Below the pieces are notes generated by a model that had not been told where the DNA came from, ran no database searches, and saw only the letters and a program-made list of their open reading frames with translations. The translations under genes were made by a program, and so were the position numbers. A DNA stretch of 64,000 nucleotides, taken from CAZUDI01 sp964618975 (GTDB lineage Bacteria; Desulfobacterota; Desulfomonilia; UBA1062). The stretch spans positions 1 to 64,000 of the forward strand of contig CAZUDI010000012.1 of the NCBI GenBank assembly GCA_964618975.1. Direction: 5' to 3'. Of this stretch, positions 63,374 to 64,000 are shown one piece after another; the first letter of the stretch is position 1; each line of letters opens with the position of its first letter.

Positions 63374-64000
63374 CTATTCCTGGGCCAGCCGCATGGCGTT
63401 CTGGATGCCGAGCTCCATCATGATGGCCCGGCCCACGGACTCGGTGGGGGCGAAGGTGCGGATGAAGTCGATCTCCTCTTCTGTGGGCGGCGGGGTCACG
63501 CTCAGGTCGTCAGCGATCTTCAGCTCCCAGGGCACCTTCTTCTTGATCGATTCCAGGCTGGCACCCGGATGGATCTGGGCCAGGTACATCTCCTTGGTGG
63601 TCTCGTCGAAGCGGAAGATGCCCTGGGTGGTCAGCAGCATGGAGGGGCCGCTGCCGGGGGGGAAGAGCCCGCAGGCGTCGCGGCTGTCGCCGCCGTCGAG
63701 ATAGCCGGGCGAGGTGAAGTAGTCGAGCTCCTTGACGAATTCGCCGCCGCGCATGGTGAGGATGGTGCGCTTGGCGTACGAGATGAAATCGGCGGCGCCC
63801 CCCGATCCGGGCAGCCGGGCCGTGGGGTTGTAATAGTCGCCGATCACGGTGGTGTTGAGGTTGCCGAATTTGTCGATCTGGGCCACGCCCAGGAAGCACA
63901 CGTCCACGAAGCCGCGGTAGGTCATGGTGAAGGCCGAGAAGAGGTCGGTGGCGTACGAGAAGCCGCGGCAGGAATGCGCGTCGGCGATGTGGTTGGGCGG
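63374..64000 (-). CDS. CoA-transferase beta subunit (GctB/IpdB-like), partial
   Basis: The frame stays open to the window edge, leaving the C-terminal 208 residues. VDVCFLGVAQIDKFGNLNTT and RLPGSGGAADF match class I CoA-transferase beta subunits of the glutaconate-CoA transferase and IpdB type. IpdB acts on steroid C/D-ring CoA esters, GctB on glutaconate; the sequence alone does not decide. The SGGAAD block differs from the commoner SGGAND. The alpha-subunit gene should lie upstream beyond position 64000. The neighbouring TetR gene could be its regulator. Confidence 0.85.
   Translation of the reverse strand, partial: PPNHIADAHSCRGFSYATDLFSAFTMTYRGFVDVCFLGVAQIDKFGNLNTTVIGDYYNPTARLPGSGGAADFISYAKRTILTMRGGEFVKELDYFTSPGYLDGGDSRDACGLFPPGSGPSMLLTTQGIFRFDETTKEMYLAQIHPGASLESIKKKVPWELKIADDLSVTPPPTEEEIDFIRTFAPTESVGRAIMMELGIQNAMRLAQE

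Overview
The window is about 64 kb of GC-rich bacterial chromosome, densely packed with housekeeping, CoA and redox genes. The best fit is an anaerobic deltaproteobacterium (Desulfobacterota, for example a syntroph or sulfate reducer). Three things point there: the argB-argD-argF-argG-argH-lipoprotein-lysA-dapA-dapB order known from Geobacter-type genomes, an F420-non-reducing (Mvh-type) [NiFe] hydrogenase operon, and the abundance of acyl-CoA, beta-keto-acid and CoA-transferase enzymes. The Xni/DUF2835 pair at 59-60 kb is more typical of Gammaproteobacteria and may have been acquired. I see no rRNA, tRNA, CRISPR array, prophage or insertion sequence.

Layout. 1-7.7 kb: end of a malate dehydrogenase gene, a lipoprotein esterase, a DUF6765-like protein, a thiolase, an atypical NarL-type regulator, small proteins, a one-domain asparaginase and YbaK. 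7.9-17.5 kb: a four-PAS sensor kinase, an outer-membrane porin divergent from a GntP permease, then a TPR protein with glycerate 2-kinase, and a PPC-domain protein. 17.7-20.8 kb: acetoacetyl-CoA synthetase and a BKACE enzyme, a likely acetoacetate-recycling pair. 21.2-27.6 kb: a hydrogenase operon (GltD/HdrA-like flavoprotein, MvhD, MvhG, MvhA, maturation protease), with a sigma-54-like promoter upstream. 27.9-33.3 kb: an acetoacetate-decarboxylase-like protein with a TetR regulator and a clear operator palindrome, then MarC, a C69 peptidase and an SRAP protein.

33.5-42.7 kb is the most interesting stretch. A consensus-perfect sigma-54 promoter precedes a co-directional run of SCP2 protein, acyl-CoA ligase, acyl-CoA dehydrogenase, SCP-x-type thiolase, an 812-residue ferredoxin/GltD/nitroreductase fusion, and two short-chain dehydrogenases. 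It looks like a complete CoA-dependent degradation module for a lipid-like or alicyclic substrate with its own electron-transfer flavoprotein. 43-56 kb is the arginine-lysine biosynthesis superoperon, running on into FAH-family, folK, hybrid histidine kinase, lytic transglycosylase and pgsA genes. 56-64 kb holds a THEP1-like NTPase, an amidase, xni, DUF2835, a Cam-type carbonic anhydrase, a methyltransferase, a broken GNAT gene, a TetR regulator, an exported protein and the 3' end of a CoA-transferase gene.

A dispersed repeat of about 80-90 bp, made of two hairpins, occupies at least eleven intergenic sites in both orientations. One copy forms the 3' end of the hydrogenase large-subunit gene.
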